Positions 26,557 to 33,916 are shown, counted from the stretch's first letter. The stretch is 64,000 bases of DNA from Bacillus thuringiensis (GCF_022095615.2 NZ_CP155559.1:4989501-5053500), one strand, 5' to 3'. The notes: a model not told the origin generated them from the sequence alone. Numbers and translations: made by a program.

Positions 26557-27000
26557 TTACTTTGTTTCGTATGTTTTAATTTTTCCTACGCGGTTTTCGT
26601 GACGACCACCTTCATAGTCAGTTGTTAACCAAATTTTTGCGATGTCACGTGCTAGACCCGCACCAATTACACGCTCGCCCATTGCTAGCATGTTCGTATC
26701 ATTATGCTCTCTCGTTGCTTTCGCACTGAAAGTATCATGAACTAATGCACAACGAATACCATTTACTTTGTTTGCTGCGATTGACATACCGATGCCTGTC
26801 CCACAAACTAAAATACCACGATCTACTTCGCCATTCGCTACCATTTCCGCTGCTGGAAACGCAAAATCAGGGTAATCAACAGAACCAGCTTCACATTCAC
26901 AACCTAAATCAATATATTCAATATTTAACTCTTCTAATAAACTTACAAGTTCTTTACGGATATTCATACCGCCGTGATCAGATGCTACTACTACTTTCAT
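26557..27000 (-). CDS. rpiB: Ribose-5-phosphate isomerase B
   Basis: Pentose-phosphate enzyme interconverting ribose 5-phosphate and ribulose 5-phosphate, 147 residues. The phosphate-binding VASDHGG start, the catalytic cysteine region VCGTGIGMSIAANK, and HDTFSAKATREHNDTNML (substrate histidine, arginine) are visible. It lies between ywlE and ywlG on one strand. Confidence 0.95.
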   Translation of the reverse strand: MKVVVASDHGGMNIRKELVSLLEELNIEYIDLGCECEAGSVDYPDFAFPAAEMVANGEVDRGILVCGTGIGMSIAANKVNGIRCALVHDTFSAKATREHNDTNMLAMGERVIGAGLARDIAKIWLTTDYEGGRHENRVGKIKTYETK

Positions 27001-27096
27001 TTTTACCCCTCCAAAGTTTCAATCAATTATCTTCATTTCTCACTCGTTACCTTAATGGAACGAAGTGATCTCCAATATCGTATTATACACGAAACA

Positions 27097-27537
27097 TCAA
27101 CCCTCTGAATGTTTTTTCAGTAAAGTTTGTACAAGTTTTTCCATCTCTTCTAACGTTTCTTTATAAATAGAAAGTGCCCCGCCAAACGGATCTGAAATAT
27201 CCCTACTTATCCCCTCAGTTACTCCATATAATGTATCTACTTTCTTTTCAACACTCGGATAATGCCCAAGTACAATTTGCTTATGGTTTTCCGTCATTGT
27301 TACTACAATATCTGCCCAATCAATTAAAGCTTCATTTACCTGCTGCGAAGCATGATTGATTGCAATTCCCTTTTCAGCTAAAGCTTCCTTTGCATATATC
27401 GACGCATCACTACCAGGATAGGCGAAAACACCAGCAGATTGCACTTCAAACTTACCTTCTCCATAATGACGAAGTAACACCTCAGCCATCGGGCTACGGC
27501 ATGTATTTCCAGTACAAATAAATAACACTCGTTTCAT
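27097..27537 (-). CDS. ywlE: Protein-arginine-phosphatase of the low-molecular-weight phosphatase family
   Basis: A 146-residue enzyme with the P-loop [12 protein letters not shown] at residues 7-18 (nucleophile Cys7, Arg13) and the catalytic aspartate in SDPFGG near residue 118. The threonine in the P-loop (GNTCRS) is the residue that in B. subtilis YwlE favours phospho-arginine over phospho-tyrosine. It would counter McsB kinase and feed into the CtsR/ClpCP stress response. The gene order ywlE-rpiB-ywlG supports the call. Confidence 0.93.
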   Translation of the reverse strand: MKRVLFICTGNTCRSPMAEVLLRHYGEGKFEVQSAGVFAYPGSDASIYAKEALAEKGIAINHASQQVNEALIDWADIVVTMTENHKQIVLGHYPSVEKKVDTLYGVTEGISRDISDPFGGALSIYKETLEEMEKLVQTLLKKHSEG

Positions 27538-27619
27538 CCAAACCCACCCCTTTTCTTCTTTTTCCTACCTTTCATCATAACGTACATAAGAATAGAAAAA
27601 AAGAAATGTGAATATACAA

Positions 27620-27662
27620 AAGACGCATTTCTCTTATATTTTTTCTAAGAAAAATGCGCCTT
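27620..27662. repeat. Long hairpin upstream of ywlE
   Basis: Arms of 16-17 bases, AAGACGCATTTCTCTTA and TAAGAAAAATGCGCCTT, pair with two mismatches around a 10-base loop. On the ywlE strand it is followed by CTTTTG, a weak T run. It could be a second terminator for the PTS gene or an attenuator in the ywlE leader. Confidence 0.6.
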
Positions 27663-27742
27663 ATCCACATATATGTGAAACCCTATTTCCAAGTGCCTAG
27701 AGTATTTTAACATACATAGCAAGCGTACTACAAAACAAAATA

Positions 27743-27772
27743 AGGAATCCATTTCATACGAAACGGACTCCT
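27743..27772 (-). terminator. Terminator of the PTS IIA gene
   Basis: Stem AGGA-TCC-TTTC / GAAA-GGA-TCCT with two A/C mismatches and a 4-base loop, followed on the minus strand by TTATTTTGTTTTG. Confidence 0.75.
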
Positions 27773-27784
27773 CTTTTACAATAA

Positions 27785-28282
27785 TTATTTCATTGTAACT
27801 TTCATTACTTCTGTTGAACCTTTTGTAGCTGTTACACCTACAGTTGTCTTAATAGACTCAGCTGCATCTGTGTTTGTAATAACGATTGGAGTAATTGTGC
27901 TTTTCGCTTTTTCACGAATTAATTCTAAGTCGAATGAGATTAATTTATCTCCAGCTTTTACAGCTTGGCCTTCAGAAACGTGAGCTTCGAAACCTTCACC
28001 TTCCATTTTTACAGTTTCTAATCCAACGTGGATTAAAATTTCTGTACCGTTTTTCGCTTTAATTCCGATAGCGTGTTTTGTGTGGAATAATTGTACGATT
28101 TCACCATCAACTGGAGATACAACTACACCTTCAGTAGGATCGATTGCAACACCGTCACCCATCATACGACCTGCGAATACTGGATCTGGTACTTCTTCAA
28201 TATTTTTCACTGCTCCAGTTAATGGAGCTACGATTGTTTCTTCATTTGTTTTTGAACCAAGACCGAATAATTTTTTAAACAT
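27785..28282 (-). CDS. Glucose-type PTS IIA component
   Basis: A stand-alone IIA(Glc) phosphocarrier, 165 residues, full length for the family. It takes phosphate from HPr and passes it to a IIB domain of a sugar permease. The two active-site histidines are visible: His70 in FHTKHAIGIK and the phosphorylated His85 in EILIHVGLETV. No permease or IIBC gene is adjacent, so it probably serves transporters encoded elsewhere. The C-terminal 20 residues are Thr-rich and variable. Confidence 0.93.
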   Translation of the reverse strand: MFKKLFGLGSKTNEETIVAPLTGAVKNIEEVPDPVFAGRMMGDGVAIDPTEGVVVSPVDGEIVQLFHTKHAIGIKAKNGTEILIHVGLETVKMEGEGFEAHVSEGQAVKAGDKLISFDLELIREKAKSTITPIVITNTDAAESIKTTVGVTATKGSTEVMKVTMK

Positions 28283-28370
28283 AGGATAGTCCTCCTTATA
28301 ATTTACCTAAAAGTTTATAGGGCAATCTCTATTAAAGATCGAAATAAACGTAAGACCTCATACTTCGAAT

Positions 28371-28399
28371 ATTATACTGTAAAAACGCTTTCGAAATAA
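28371..28399 (-). promoter_or_regulatory. Candidate promoter of the PTS IIA gene with a cre-like site
   Basis: TATAAT at 28371-28376 on the minus strand, with a poor -35 (TTATTT). The spacer holds CGAAAGCGTTTTTA (28380-28393), which matches the CcpA cre consensus at 12 of 14 positions. I infer catabolite control, weakly. The rest of the 387-base gap up to doxX holds only the doxX promoter. Confidence 0.4.
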
Positions 28400-28596
28400 A
28401 TTACGTCATTACTAATAGACTCTTATTGTAGCGCCTCACAAAATTCCAGTCAATTCTGATTGTCTGAATAACAATAAGAAGTTAACTTCTACTTATATTT
28501 TCTCTTTTTTTACCCAACTTGTCTAGAGGTCTTTACTACATTTTATTTTTTGTCGCTAATTTGTAAAATTAATTTCAAACTTTTTTCGAAATCCGC

Positions 28597-28625
28597 TTGA
28601 CTAAAGTAAGTAACTATTTTATCAT
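28597..28625 (+). promoter_or_regulatory. Proposed doxX promoter
   Basis: TTGACT (28597-28602), 17-base spacer, TATCAT (28620-28625), 45 bases before the start codon. Confidence 0.7.
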
Positions 28626-28645
28626 TACTTACATAAGGTAAGTTA
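28606..28645 (+). promoter_or_regulatory. Candidate operator with three half-sites over the doxX promoter
   Basis: GTAAGTAA (28606-28613), TTACTTAC (28625-28632) and GTAAGTTA (28638-28645). The first two are perfect inverted repeats spaced 11 bases, straddling the spacer and -10. The second and third form another inverted pair with one mismatch. The placement suits a repressor, possibly of the MarR/DUF24 type that controls DoxX-family genes in B. subtilis; no regulator gene lies nearby. Confidence 0.55.
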
Positions 28646-28669
28646 ATAACTTTTAGGAGGTTTTTAAAA

Positions 28670-29056
28670 ATGATGGATTTCGGTCTTCTTATTATTCGTC
28701 TTATTATAGGTATTACATTCATGGGTCATGGTGCTCAAAAATTATTTGGTTGGTTCGGCGGTTACGGTTTAAAAGGAACAGGCGGCTGGATGGAATCAAT
28801 CGGTTTACGCCCTGGTGTATTCATGGCATTTATGGCTGGCGCAACTGAATTATTAGGCGGCTTCTTATTCGCATCAGGTATTTTCACTGCAGTTGGTTCA
28901 TTATTTATCGTTGGTACAATGCTAATGGCAATCTTCACTGTTCATGGAAAAAATGGTTACTGGGTAACCCAAAACGGATATGAATATAACTTAATGTTAA
29001 TTGCCGTTGCGATTGGTGTAGCTTTAATCGGACCTGGCGCATACGTTTTACTTTAA
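28670..29056 (+). CDS. DoxX family membrane protein
   Basis: A 128-residue protein with four membrane helices and the family signature GITFMGHGAQKLFGWFGGYG near the N-terminus and ATELLGGFLFASGIFT in helix 2. Related Bacillus proteins (CatD/YfiD group) belong to quinone- and thiol-stress responses, but the exact reaction is not known. A strong AGGAGG lies nine bases before the first of two ATG codons. It is monocistronic, with its own promoter, operator-like repeats and terminator. Confidence 0.9.
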   Translation: MMDFGLLIIRLIIGITFMGHGAQKLFGWFGGYGLKGTGGWMESIGLRPGVFMAFMAGATELLGGFLFASGIFTAVGSLFIVGTMLMAIFTVHGKNGYWVTQNGYEYNLMLIAVAIGVALIGPGAYVLL

Positions 29057-29075
29057 TATGTCTCGTTAAACTCTT

Positions 29076-29108
29076 AATCCCCCAAGAAAGCAACTTGGGG
29101 GATTTTAT
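29076..29108 (+). terminator. Terminator of doxX
   Basis: Perfect 11-bp stem AATCCCCCAAG / CTTGGGGGATT with a 7-base loop and a short T run. Confidence 0.92.
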
Positions 29109-29259
29109 CATTACTTACACTTATAATTTTTTATTAGAAAAATCCACCTCTTCTCATTGAAGAAATTTTTAAATTCCAATTCATAGGACAACCCCCAGTC
29201 ACACTAAAAAACCAAACATATGTTATTTAGTAGTAAATATAATAGGAGGGAAAAATCTT

Positions 29260-29637
29260 ATGAAAAACCATGATAAAAAACTTCTAGAAGAAGACATGGA
29301 TCCAACTAACGAAAATGATAATGAAAGCAAAGTAAAAGCAAAAGCTAAAAACAAAAATAAGAATAAAAACAATAATAATCTTGCTAATCAAGGTGGACAA
29401 GCTGGTCTCGAATTAACAGCGTCTGGCGGTGGACAAATTAGCGGAAAAGGTGGAACAAACGTAAGTCAAGGTGGACAAATAGCTAAAAAAGGCGGACAGA
29501 ATGCGAATCAAATGGGACAAGTGGCTAGAGAAGATAGTGAAAATATAATCAAGAAAAGCGAATTTGAAGCAGGTGTTGCCGACAGCGAAGAAAGCGCTGA
29601 CGAAAATATTTCAACACCAGCGGAAGATGAGCTTTAA
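29260..29637 (+). CDS. Gly/Gln/Asn-rich repeat protein, function unknown
   Basis: A 125-residue hydrophilic protein. The first 25 residues are acidic, then a Lys/Asn stretch leads into a glycine-glutamine repeat with GGQ or KGG about every 9-12 residues (ANQGGQ, SGGGQISGKGG, SQGGQIAKKGG, QMGQ), and the tail is acidic. No signal peptide or membrane segment. The pattern faintly recalls the KGG repeats of stress protein GsiB, but spacing differs. AGGAGGG lies nine bases before the ATG. A paralog follows directly, two thirds identical by eye over about 60 residues. Function not assigned. Confidence 0.75.
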   Translation: MKNHDKKLLEEDMDPTNENDNESKVKAKAKNKNKNKNNNNLANQGGQAGLELTASGGGQISGKGGTNVSQGGQIAKKGGQNANQMGQVAREDSENIIKKSEFEAGVADSEESADENISTPAEDEL

Positions 29638-29672
29638 GCTGAGCAGAAAAAAAGATAGGAGCGAACATTCTT

Positions 29673-30029
29673 ATGGCGAACCGTCGTTCTCAAAAATATA
29701 AAAACAACAGCACAAAGACAGAAACAGCCTCCTCCTTTAAACTCAGCAAAGATGACCTTCCAATTGAAATTCACATCCATGTCAACATTTACAACTATAA
29801 TGATAATAACAATAACCTTGCAAACCAGGGCGGGAAGGCTGGTTTTACAATAACAGCGGATCGAAATGGACAGATCAGCGGAAACGCAGGAACAAATGCT
29901 AATCAAGGTGGACAGATTGCCAAAAAGGGTGGACAAAACTCGAGACAAACAGGACAAGCTACTAAAGAAAATAATGAAAATAAAATTCAAGAATCACGTC
30001 CTACACTTTTTTTACCACCGTTCTCTTAA
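29673..30029 (+). CDS. Gly/Gln/Asn-rich repeat protein, paralog of the upstream gene
   Basis: A 118-residue protein whose second half repeats the same Gly/Gln motif as its neighbour (LANQGGKAG, GQISGNAGTNANQGGQ, IAKKGGQNSRQTGQA). Its N-terminus differs, with a Ser/Lys-rich start and then IEIHIHVNIYNYNDNNNN, an alternating hydrophobic stretch that could form a beta strand. The tail lacks the acidic end of the first copy. An AGGAG signal lies 11 bases before the ATG. The 35-base gap suggests co-transcription. Function unknown; a self-assembling or surface-layer role is only a guess. Confidence 0.7.
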   Translation: MANRRSQKYKNNSTKTETASSFKLSKDDLPIEIHIHVNIYNYNDNNNNLANQGGKAGFTITADRNGQISGNAGTNANQGGQIAKKGGQNSRQTGQATKENNENKIQESRPTLFLPPFS

Positions 30030-30080
30030 TTAGCAACACTTCCATTTCTAAAACTTCCGCTTTACCTTAGTTCCAACCTT

Positions 30081-30128
30081 GTTTGTCATTTATAAGTTAA
30101 ATCCTTATTTGGCTTATAAATGACAAAC
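30081..30128. repeat. Perfect 16-bp inverted repeat
   Basis: GTTTGTCATTTATAAG and CTTATAAATGACAAAC separated by 16 bases. It lies after the Gly/Gln-rich pair and before the flavin-reductase gene in a 259-base gap. AT-rich stem and no T run, so not a classic terminator. It could be an operator, a small mobile-element remnant or an RNA hairpin. Confidence 0.85.
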
Positions 30129-30288
30129 ATATTTTATGACTTCAAAATATTAATGCTAATTCTTCCGAGCTTATGTGTCTTTAGCCTATTTACAAAAATA
30201 CCAAAAAAATATTTTTCCAGCAGGAGTTTTCCACTAGCATCTTGTAAACAAACAATAAGTCGTCATATTCAGAAAGGGGATTTCAAAC

Positions 30289-30900
30289 ATGTTATCCATT
30301 AATCCAAACGAACAAACAGAAAAAGAGAATTACAAATTATTAACAGGAAGTATTATCCCACGCCCTGTCGCATTCGTTACTTCTGTAACAAAAGAAGGCG
30401 TATTAAACGGAGCACCATACAGTTATTTCAACATCGTCGCTGCAAACCCACCACTTATTTCCGTTTCTGTGCAACGGAAAGCAGGAGAAAGAAAAGACAC
30501 TTCCCGAAATGCAATTGAAAAAGGTGAATTTGTCGTACATATTTCTGATGAATCTTACGTAGGAGCAATTAACGAAACAGCAGCTAATCTTCCGCCAAAT
30601 GAAAGTGAAATTGAACTAGCGAAACTAACACCAATCGAAAGTGATGTCATCTCCGTTCCAGGTGTAAAAGAGGCAAATATTCGAATGGAATGCATACTAG
30701 AACGCGCAATCCCTCTTGGTGGAACAGAAGACTCACCAGCTTGCGATCTACTGATCGGACGCGTCGTTCGTTTCCACGTCGCAGAACACCTATACGAAAA
30801 TGGACGCATCCATGCAGAAGGACTAAAACCAGTAAGCCGCCTAGCAGGACACAACTACGCAAAACTAGGAGAACAATTTGAATTGGTTAGGCCAGTTTAA
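30289..30900 (+). CDS. Flavin reductase-like FMN-binding protein
   Basis: A 203-residue protein of the flavin reductase-like split-barrel family. The N-terminal LLTGSIIPRPVAFVTSVTKEG and APYSYFNIVAANPPLISVSV are the FMN-binding region. The substrate is unknown; relatives are flavin reductases or small flavoproteins. AAAGGGGA lies eight bases before the ATG. The downstream gap holds repeat units and a strong terminator. Confidence 0.9.
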   Translation: MLSINPNEQTEKENYKLLTGSIIPRPVAFVTSVTKEGVLNGAPYSYFNIVAANPPLISVSVQRKAGERKDTSRNAIEKGEFVVHISDESYVGAINETAANLPPNESEIELAKLTPIESDVISVPGVKEANIRMECILERAIPLGGTEDSPACDLLIGRVVRFHVAEHLYENGRIHAEGLKPVSRLAGHNYAKLGEQFELVRPV

Positions 30901-31016
30901 AAGTGGAAGTAGCCCGTTTAGCGCTGACCAGCTAAGGTTCTCTCGCACAAAAGGTGCTTTTTACCTTTCGTGCGGGAGGTTCTTAGATGCGAAGAGCTGG
31001 CCACTGGAACTAGATA
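30899..31016. repeat. Structured intergenic repeat unit (type 2)
   Basis: Starts at AAAAGTGGAAGTAGCCCG just after the flavin reductase stop and ends near CCACTGGAACTAGAT. The centre is a hairpin of the form CGCACAAAAGGTGC / ACCTTTCGTGCG. Closely matches the unit at 38212. Confidence 0.75.
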
Positions 31017-31022
31017 TCAACC

Positions 31023-31079
31023 TAAAAGCGGCAGCGGCTCGCAGGAAAACGCGAAGCCACGACCATTCTTGCCGCTTTC
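31023..31079. repeat. Partial structured repeat unit
   Basis: Shortened copy: TAAAAGCGGCAGCGGCTCGC at one end, then GACGCGAAGCCAC-like and CCATTCTTGCCGCTTTC. The central hairpin is missing. Confidence 0.6.
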
Positions 31080-31092
31080 ATCACCCAGACAT

Positions 31093-31129
31093 AAAATCCC
31101 CCGCTAAAAAGCGGGGGATTTTTTTTTAT
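31093..31129. terminator. Bidirectional terminator
   Basis: Stem AAAATCCCCCGC / GCGGGGGATTTT with a 6-base loop. Nine T follow on the plus strand and a short T run on the minus strand. It serves the flavin reductase gene and the converging gene at 31126. Confidence 0.93.
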
Positions 31130-31401
31130 AATTCTTCCTTTTTTTCCTCTAATGCAGGTAACTTCTCTTTTTTAGGTTTACCAAGCTTTATCACAAAGAA
31201 ATATAAAGAAAGTAACGTAATAAGAAAAACAATTAAAAATGGATACGGAGAATAAAAGGCACGCGCCGCCTCCGTTTTTCCTGCAACAAACTTCAATGAC
31301 TCAATATCTAAAAACTCAGCAAACATTTGTACACCGAGCATACTAAACCAAAAAACAAAAAAACTAATAATAATACCAAAAACTTGCTTCAATCTCGTCA
31401 T
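31126..31401 (-). CDS. Small two-helix membrane protein, function unknown
   Basis: A 91-residue protein with two membrane helices (about residues 7-28 and 52-71) and a charged C-terminal tail (KPKKEKLPALEEKKEEL). GAGATGAATGACG at the start shows a weak GAGATG signal. I do not recognise the family. It may be co-transcribed with the small peptide gene and mntP upstream. Confidence 0.65.
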   Translation of the reverse strand: MTRLKQVFGIIISFFVFWFSMLGVQMFAEFLDIESLKFVAGKTEAARAFYSPYPFLIVFLITLLSLYFFVIKLGKPKKEKLPALEEKKEEL

Positions 31402-31482
31402 TCATCTCATCCTTTCTATATGTGTAATTTTTTAGCGCAATGAGTATAGTACAAACAAAACTATGCACAGAAAGGAACCATC

Positions 31483-31614
31483 CTACCATTCGCGAATTAA
31501 CTTCATCCAACCTAAAATTGAAATTTGCAAAATAATACCCCAAATTATAAGTCTTCTTAGCCATCGAGGAAAGAAGGTTAAAAACTTAACATACCATTCC
31601 AACAACCCGTTCAT
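31483..31614 (-). CDS. Small basic membrane peptide, 43 residues
   Basis: MNGLLEWYVKFLTFFPRWLR opens this peptide, followed by a hydrophobic segment and WMKLIREW. It has one membrane helix with an aromatic, basic start. AAGGAGGGGGG lies four bases before the ATG at 31614, one of the strongest signals in the window. It starts 20 bases after the mntP stop, so it is probably on the mntP mRNA. Function unknown. Confidence 0.6.
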   Translation of the reverse strand: MNGLLEWYVKFLTFFPRWLRRLIIWGIILQISILGWMKLIREW

Positions 31615-31633
31615 AACGCCCCCCTCCTTAAAA

Positions 31634-32182
31634 TTATATAGGAAAAAGGAGATATAATCCAAATCCAACCAAAATGATACCGCCTACTATCTCACCATAT
31701 GTACCGAGCATATCTTTCGCATGTCTACCAATTAATAAACCAATCCACGCTAATAACATACTAACAAATCCAAAAAGTAATATCGTAATAATTGTCTGTG
31801 CTCCGTAAATACCAAGACTAAGCCCTACTGAAAAACTATCTATACTAACGCCAAATGCAAATACGAATAAGCTAATTCCAATAGGAGCCGTTCTAGTCTC
31901 TTCATTCTCCAAAATAGAGGAATATATAATATAGAATCCTAGTCCAATTAATAAAATAGCACCTGCAAAATGTGCAATGTCTCCATACTTCTCTGATAAA
32001 AAACGACCTAATACCATCCCTATAAATGGCATAATAATATGAAATATCCCTATCGTCATACCGATATACAGGATTTGTCTTACCTTTAAGGTCATCATTC
32101 CCATGCCAAGACTCACCGAGAACGCATCCATTCCTAAGGCGAATGCCATAATTATTAAAGGTATTAGCTGTTCAAACGTCAT
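31634..32182 (-). CDS. mntP: Manganese efflux pump MntP
   Basis: A 182-residue protein with six membrane helices in two homologous halves. Each half has a helix with an acidic residue and GM/GV motif ([16 protein letters not shown] and [16 protein letters not shown]), the hallmark of MntP (B. subtilis YwlD). It exports Mn2+. The gene lies after tsaC as in B. subtilis. The ribosome-binding site touches a hairpin (32192-32230). No yybP-ykoY riboswitch fits in the 77-base leader. Confidence 0.93.
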   Translation of the reverse strand: MTFEQLIPLIIMAFALGMDAFSVSLGMGMMTLKVRQILYIGMTIGIFHIIMPFIGMVLGRFLSEKYGDIAHFAGAILLIGLGFYIIYSSILENEETRTAPIGISLFVFAFGVSIDSFSVGLSLGIYGAQTIITILLFGFVSMLLAWIGLLIGRHAKDMLGTYGEIVGGIILVGFGLYLLFPI

Positions 32183-32191
32183 TCATGTCCC

Positions 32192-32230
32192 TCCTCGGAC
32201 GTGCTACTTCACAATATGCTTATCCGAGGA
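32192..32230. promoter_or_regulatory. Hairpin touching the mntP ribosome-binding site
   Basis: 8-bp inverted repeat TCCTCGGA / TCCGAGGA with a 23-base loop. On the mRNA its 3' arm runs directly into the GAGGGAC signal of mntP, so folding could limit ribosome access. Inference only. Confidence 0.45.
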
Positions 32231-32259
32231 AAAATATTCTGTTTGCTAATCGTACCTTA

Positions 32260-33300
32260 TCATTCAGTAATAATATGATGTCCTGCTGCTTTTGTTAAGC
32301 GATTCATAATTGCATTCCCTATTCCGTCATTCGGGAACGACTCACTAAAAATAACATCCACTTCACTTGCATCAAATGTTCTAAGTACATCATATAATTT
32401 AGTCGCCACACTAGCTAAATCGCTTCGAACACCACAAGATAATACAACATCCGCGCTATATACATGCTGATACTCTTCTGTCGTTAATAAACCCACTTTG
32501 AATCCTTCTTCCTTCTTCTCATCCACAAGGCGCTGAATAAACTCACGTGATCCTTCAACAATACTAAGTGGCGCTTTCGGTGCATAATGTGTATATTTCA
32601 TTCCAGGTGATTTCGGTTTTTCTTTCTCGTCCTTTAAAGCTGGATCTAAAGAAACCGTACCAATCACTGCTTCCAATTGTTCTTTCGTAATCCCGCCTGG
32701 GCGTAATATCGTTGGAACTGCGCTCGTACAATCAATTACAGTTGACTCAACACCTACTCCTGTTGCACCACCATCTACAATTCCTGCGATTTTCTCATTT
32801 AAATCTTCATATACGTGAGACGCTAACGTCGGGCTTGGACGACCTGAACGATTCGCACTCGGTGCCGCAACAGGTACATTTGCCTCTTCAATAAGAGCAA
32901 GCGCTACTGGATGATCAGGCATTCTTACTCCAACCGTATTAAGTCCTGCCGTCACCTTCTCTGAAATCCCTTCTTTTCTAGGTAAAATAATTGTTAACGG
33001 ACCTGGCCAAAAATGCTCCATTAACTTCTCTGCAACTGGTGGAATTTCCTTCACAATCCCATCTAACTGCGATTTTGTACCGATGTGGACAATCAGTGGA
33101 TTATCACTCGGTCTTCCTTTAGCTTCAAAAATTTTCGCGATTGCTTCATCATTCATCGCGTTTGCACCTAGTCCATATACCGTTTCTGTCGGGAAGGCAA
33201 TCGCCTCATTTTCCCTTAATAATTTTGCTGCTTCTTGTAACTGTGGATAATATTTTTTTCTTTCCACAACATTATCCACAACCCACATATTTGTATGCAT
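32260..33300 (-). CDS. ywlC: L-threonylcarbamoyladenylate synthase (TsaC/Sua5)
   Basis: Makes the threonylcarbamoyl-AMP intermediate for t6A37 in ANN-decoding tRNAs. The 346-residue protein has the N-terminal YrdC domain (about 15-205) with FPTETVYGLG and KGRPSDNPLIVHI, plus a C-terminal Sua5 domain (about 230-346) with SPGMKYTHYAPKAP. That makes it the long Sua5 form typical of Bacillus YwlC. A GTGGGA signal precedes the ATG. Confidence 0.95.
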   Translation of the reverse strand: MHTNMWVVDNVVERKKYYPQLQEAAKLLRENEAIAFPTETVYGLGANAMNDEAIAKIFEAKGRPSDNPLIVHIGTKSQLDGIVKEIPPVAEKLMEHFWPGPLTIILPRKEGISEKVTAGLNTVGVRMPDHPVALALIEEANVPVAAPSANRSGRPSPTLASHVYEDLNEKIAGIVDGGATGVGVESTVIDCTSAVPTILRPGGITKEQLEAVIGTVSLDPALKDEKEKPKSPGMKYTHYAPKAPLSIVEGSREFIQRLVDEKKEEGFKVGLLTTEEYQHVYSADVVLSCGVRSDLASVATKLYDVLRTFDASEVDVIFSESFPNDGIGNAIMNRLTKAAGHHIITE

Positions 33301-33377
33301 TTTTTCCCACGTCCTTTTCTACCCTGAAATACTTGTCTATTTTTAGTTTACTATGAGATTTACCCAAAAGACAAACA

Positions 33378-33406
33378 AGGTTTATCCACAAAATGTGGAT
33401 AAACCT
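33378..33406 (-). terminator. Terminator of ywlB
   Basis: Perfect 13-bp stem AGGTTTATCCACA / TGTGGATAAACCT with a 3-base loop, followed on the minus strand by a short T-rich stretch (TTGTTTGTC). Confidence 0.75.
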
Positions 33407-33408
33407 AA

Positions 33409-33867
33409 TTAATCCGTGGATAACTTTGTGAATAGCTGACAATTTAGTATTATTGCATTTGGCTCTTTTATATTTTTACAAAAGTGTTCTAACTGTCGAA
33501 TTCCCTCTGGTACATTTTCTTTCTCTATAGTAACAAAGTCAAAAAAATGAAAGATTGTTATAGATTGTGGATGATTTGTTAGTAAGTACAATTGTCGAAT
33601 ATTTTTTTCGTTCATATACTGCAAAAACATTTCAAAAAAATATAAGAAAGTCTGTTTATCCACATTAGGTGTGAATAAACAAGAACGAATCAGTGCGTGT
33701 TCTTCACTTTGTTCATATCCGATGACAGCCCGTATTTCTTCCGCCTCTTCCAAAATCATAAATTGCGCGTACAACTCATTTATTTTATCATCTTTTTTAT
33801 TAGCTTGTCCGAAAAAAGAATGCAATCTTTCCACATCTGCTTTCGTAGCAAAATACACTTTCTTCAT
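33409..33867 (-). CDS. ywlB: YwlB-like GNAT-type protein
   Basis: A 152-residue protein between tsaC and spoIIR, the position of ywlB in B. subtilis, a GNAT-type acetyltransferase of unknown substrate. The fold pattern is only loosely visible: AVIGYEQSEEHALIRSCLFTP resembles the central strands, and a usual Q/RxxGxG/A acetyl-CoA loop is not clear, so it may be degenerate. Its ribosome-binding site is buried in a perfect 17-bp hairpin. Confidence 0.65.
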   Translation of the reverse strand: MKKVYFATKADVERLHSFFGQANKKDDKINELYAQFMILEEAEEIRAVIGYEQSEEHALIRSCLFTPNVDKQTFLYFFEMFLQYMNEKNIRQLYLLTNHPQSITIFHFFDFVTIEKENVPEGIRQLEHFCKNIKEPNAIILNCQLFTKLSTD

Positions 33868-33909
33868 AATAAATCCCTCCTCATTTTTATATATGAGGAG
33901 GGATTTATT
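33868..33909. promoter_or_regulatory. 17-bp hairpin sequestering the ywlB ribosome-binding site
   Basis: Perfect inverted repeat AATAAATCCCTCCTCAT / ATGAGGAGGGATTTATT with an 8-base loop, filling the gap between spoIIR and ywlB. On the mRNA the 3' arm contains the GGAGGG signal and ends at the ywlB ATG. No T run follows, so it is not a plain terminator. Confidence 0.75.
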
Positions 33910-33916
33910 AATAGTA

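Noticed and set aside
28283..28669. Additional gene in the gap between the PTS IIA gene and doxX
   Set aside because: No frame with a start signal; the gap is explained by two divergent promoter regions.
30878..31255. 125-codon plus-strand frame after the flavin reductase gene
   Set aside because: Covers repeat units, a strong terminator and part of the gene on the other strand. Not a credible gene.
31364..31564. 66-codon minus-strand frame overlapping two small membrane-protein genes
   Set aside because: Out of frame with the 43-residue gene that has a very strong ribosome-binding site, and no signal of its own.
32183..32259. Manganese riboswitch (yybP-ykoY type) before mntP
   Set aside because: The leader up to tsaC is only 77 bases and lacks the conserved loop motifs; only a simple hairpin is visible.
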